Below, in pieces: positions 62,229-64,000 of a stretch of 64,000 nt of DNA; the stretch's first letter is position 1; each line of letters opens with the position of its first letter. The stretch comes from Leucocoprinus leucothites (Eukaryota > Basidiomycota > Agaricomycetes > Agaricales > Agaricaceae): NCBI GenBank assembly GCA_013368445.1, contig JAACJO010000003.1:3038001-3102000 (forward strand), given 5' to 3'. Below the pieces are notes generated by a model that saw only the letters and a program-made list of their open reading frames with translations, was not told where the DNA came from and did no database searches. Made by a program: the position numbers and the translations under genes.

Positions 62229-62438
62229 GGGTCAAAAAACTGTCCCAATGAGTAGATATTTTCGATAATTCATTGATAATTCATTGATGGACAAGGTCAT
62301 GTGATCATGGGAATATATGCGCCCAATATGTCAAGGTACCTGTGTGAATATTTTCAGGATGCTAGGCCATATATCTGCCCTGGTATTAGCAAATATGTCC
62401 AAAATGCGAAAACATTGGGACAGTTTTTTGAGCCACTG
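62229..62438 (-). repeat. Right long terminal inverted repeat (Tc1)
   Basis: Mirror of 60845-61055 with one base fewer in the A-run (six instead of seven). The near identity indicates recent transposition or gene conversion. Confidence 0.9.
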
Positions 62439-62440
62439 TA

Positions 62441-62773
62441 CATGGTGCTGATTGATGCATAAAATACAATTGGATGTTGTTAATAGTCTCCCTTTTCTTC
62501 TTCTTGTACATGTGGATGGTTGAGTGTACACAGTGGAATCTATTTTTCTGTGCAGATCAAAAAAATGCGATATATTATGTAATGATCAATACTTTTTCTG
62601 ATCACGAGTAGACTGGGACAAGTACAATTGGACATATGTGATCAAGAGGATCCAGCAGACCAGTCATGTGATATGATGAAGAATGGACTAATGGAATTTG
62701 CTCAACAGACTTTGATTGTTTTATGGACATTGCATTTGGACTTGAACAGTAAAAGATACCTAACTATAGTAGC
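62441..62773. other. Remainder of the older Tc1 element
   Basis: Begins with the two codons and stop that complete the interrupted older transposase. GTACACAGTGG near 62525 resembles a Tc1 end. No other content. Confidence 0.4.
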
Positions 62774-63174
62774 TGTTACATTGGCCGGCAGATTGTATTT
62801 GTGATTAACAGAAATATGATTGTGATATTGGACTTGTATTTGTAGTTTCATAGCTTGATATAATTTTAGCTTAGTTAGTATTTAAGGACTTCAATGTATG
62901 AAGATTAAATGCAAGTTTAATCTTTCTTTTATTTTCCAGACTACCTGTGTTTACTTGCCTTGTCTTGAATTCACTTATATTATTGTTGTGTCTCAAACCT
63001 CATGCTACCTTTGACTTCTATAAGTCATCTTGGCCCTCTCTTATTAGACTTTTGAGAATACTCAAGTTCATTAATTGAAGTAGGTTAAAGACCCAGTTAG
63101 CCACTGTCTTATGTAACTCAATCATGTGTTGTGATGCATGATGTTACTAGGCACTCTGACTGTAAATCTTAACA
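62774..63174 (-). repeat. LTR-like sequence, about 400 bp
   Basis: Read on the minus strand it starts TGTTAAGATTTACAG and ends GGCCAATGTAACA. Its first 190 or so bases match 49262-49453 (inverted). It abuts the break in the Gypsy integrase at 63177, so it is one edge of the nested insertion. Confidence 0.5.
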
Positions 63175-63176
63175 GG

Positions 63177-64000
63177 CTATATGACATATTCTTCTAGTTT
63201 CCATATTGTTTCAGTTATACCAGGGTGTCCTACTGCTGGGGTGTCATGTACTTGTTGGAGTAAACATTTCTTGAGAGAGTTATTGGTGGGAAGTGTGAAA
63301 TGTCCTTTTTTGTCAATGTTGGGTGAGCCATTGGATTTTGTTGGGAGTGATTGTTTGATTTCTGGATTAAGAATATCAAGATCAATTGGTGGGAAGGTTG
63401 ATGGATTGAACATATAGGTAGGGATAGCTGCTTGTAGTTTCTCCTCTTCTTCAGTGATGTGGTCAGGTTGGCATGAGAGTGCATCAGCTGTGACATTTTT
63501 AATGCTTGCAATATAGTGGATCTTGACTTTATGAGCACTGATGAGGACAGACCATCAAATTGTCTATTGGGATAATTTCAAGGGTTTAGCCCAATGGATA
63601 ATATTGTCATGATCCATCCATCCAATAGTTTTATGAGGTGAGCCACTGATATAGTATCACTATTCTTGTAATGGATGGATGATGGCTAGGAATTCTTGTT
63701 CTGAAGTATGGTTGCATTTTTTGGTTGGAGAAAGTCCTTTGGAGTGGATGAAACAGGGGTGCATAACTCCATTTGGGTCCTTTTGAAGTAGAACCACACC
63801 AGATACATAGTTTGAGATTTTGATTTGTATTTCAAAGGGTTTGTTGAGATCAGTAGTAATGAGAATGGGTTCTTGTAGAAATTTCTCTTTAAGTGTGTTG
63901 AACAATGACTGAGCTTCCAAATTCCATTGGAATGGCTGATTTTTGCGAAGAAGAGCATTGAGAGAAGCTGCATAGTGTGCATGATCTCATATGGATTTTT
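63177..64000 (-). pseudogene. Gypsy RT C-terminus, RNase H and integrase zinc-binding start
   Basis: Minus strand from the window end: ASLNALLRKNQPFQWNLEAQ, FLQEPILITTDLNKPFEIQI, VSGVVLLQKDPNGVMHPCF, NHTSEQEFLAIIHPLQE (stop), then after a frame change GHFTLPTNNSLKKCLLQQVH and PAVGHPGITETIWKLEEYVI, where the reading stops at the inserted LTR. The RNase H signature Asp and Glu are visible. Broken by stops and cut by both the window end and the insertion. Confidence 0.8.

Larger units (their letters stand above)
60845..62438 (+). mobile_element. Intact Tc1/mariner-type DNA transposon, 1594 bp
   Basis: Bounded by TA target duplications (60843-60844, 62439-62440). Ends CAGTGGCTC and GAGCCACTG. 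Terminal inverted repeats of about 210 bp differ only by one A in a homopolymer. One uninterrupted transposase gene lies inside. CpGs are kept. It is inserted in an older Tc1 remnant. It looks recent and may be mobile. Confidence 0.93.
37200..64000. other. CpG-depleted, AT-rich block of nested transposons
   Basis: From about 37.2 kb to the window end CpG is nearly absent (for example only two CpGs in 50881-51420), while TpG and CpA are abundant. Almost all coding here is broken transposon ORFs. Exceptions that keep CpGs are 49456-49883 and 60845-62438. The pattern fits long-term cytosine methylation and deamination at CpG, known for transposons in many basidiomycetes; methylation itself is inferred. 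Confidence 0.8.
59690..64000 (-). mobile_element. Second Ty3/Gypsy retrotransposon, split by a nested insertion
   Basis: RT/RNase H and the integrase N-terminus lie at 64000-63177, the integrase core at about 60262-59690. The 2.9 kb between is foreign (a Tc1 remnant, an intact Tc1 element, an LTR). A different family from the 48.6-58 kb element. The 5' part lies beyond the window; the 3' LTR was not found. Confidence 0.75.

Noticed and set aside
37200..64000. Ascomycete-type RIP (CpA to TpA)
   Set aside because: CpA and TpG are abundant while CpG is missing, which fits CpG methylation decay rather than classical RIP.

Overview
Organism and composition. The window looks like nuclear DNA of an agaricomycete (mushroom-type basidiomycete). 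Genes carry many 45-65 nt introns, and the families are typical of that group: NACHT (NLR-like) proteins, a DUF6534-type membrane protein, a P450 of the 'O-methylsterigmatocystin oxidoreductase-like' kind, a vacuolar M28 protease, and Plavaka and Ty3/Gypsy elements. There is a sharp change near 37.2 kb. To the left the sequence has normal CpG content and many genes; to the right it is AT-rich, almost free of CpG and made of old, nested transposons.

Left part, 1-37.2 kb. Two tandem NACHT paralogues on the + strand (2-1856, cut by the window start, and 5773-8114) share exon layout and 3' flank. A gap with decayed gene pieces lies between them. Next come a glycosylated multi-pass membrane protein (9908-11687, -), an intact 14-exon DUF6534 gene (13041-14723, -) that no long open frame reveals, two small weak genes, and a P450 pair. 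The first P450 (18213-20339, +) is complete with 11 exons; the second (20834-22936, +) is dead. A decayed TFIIS-N/LEDGF-like gene (about 23.75-24.45 kb), the vacuolar membrane protease PFF1 (25860-29171, -), a third and different NACHT gene (29968-32648, +) and an 818-residue low-complexity protein of unknown role (33816-36594, -) follow. I rebuilt exon structures by hand from GT-AG (or GC-AG) sites, reading phase and conserved peptide context.

Right part, 37.2-64 kb. In order: a decayed minus-strand ORF, a tandem repeat of about 165 bp, a decayed Plavaka transposase (+) with a 1.25-kb repeat in one of its introns, and a minus-strand Gypsy retrotransposon with LTRs at 48592-48861 and 57692-57975. 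That element is broken up by LTR-like insertions and a DDE transposon. A second copy of the 1.25-kb repeat (58413-59673) follows, then a second minus-strand Gypsy element. Its integrase is split by an insertion that holds an old Tc1 remnant, and inside that remnant a young, intact Tc1 element (60845-62438).

 How it fits together. The NACHT genes suggest a locus where fungal NLRs are being duplicated. The right part is a graveyard of probably methylated elements in which CpG has decayed to TpG/CpA. Only the Tc1 element and one LTR keep many CpGs, which marks them as the latest arrivals. The most interesting signals are a decayed palindrome, inferred as TTTCGCGAAA, repeated about nine times in each 1.25-kb element, and the inverted (not direct) pair of putative transposase sites inside each long Tc1 terminal repeat.
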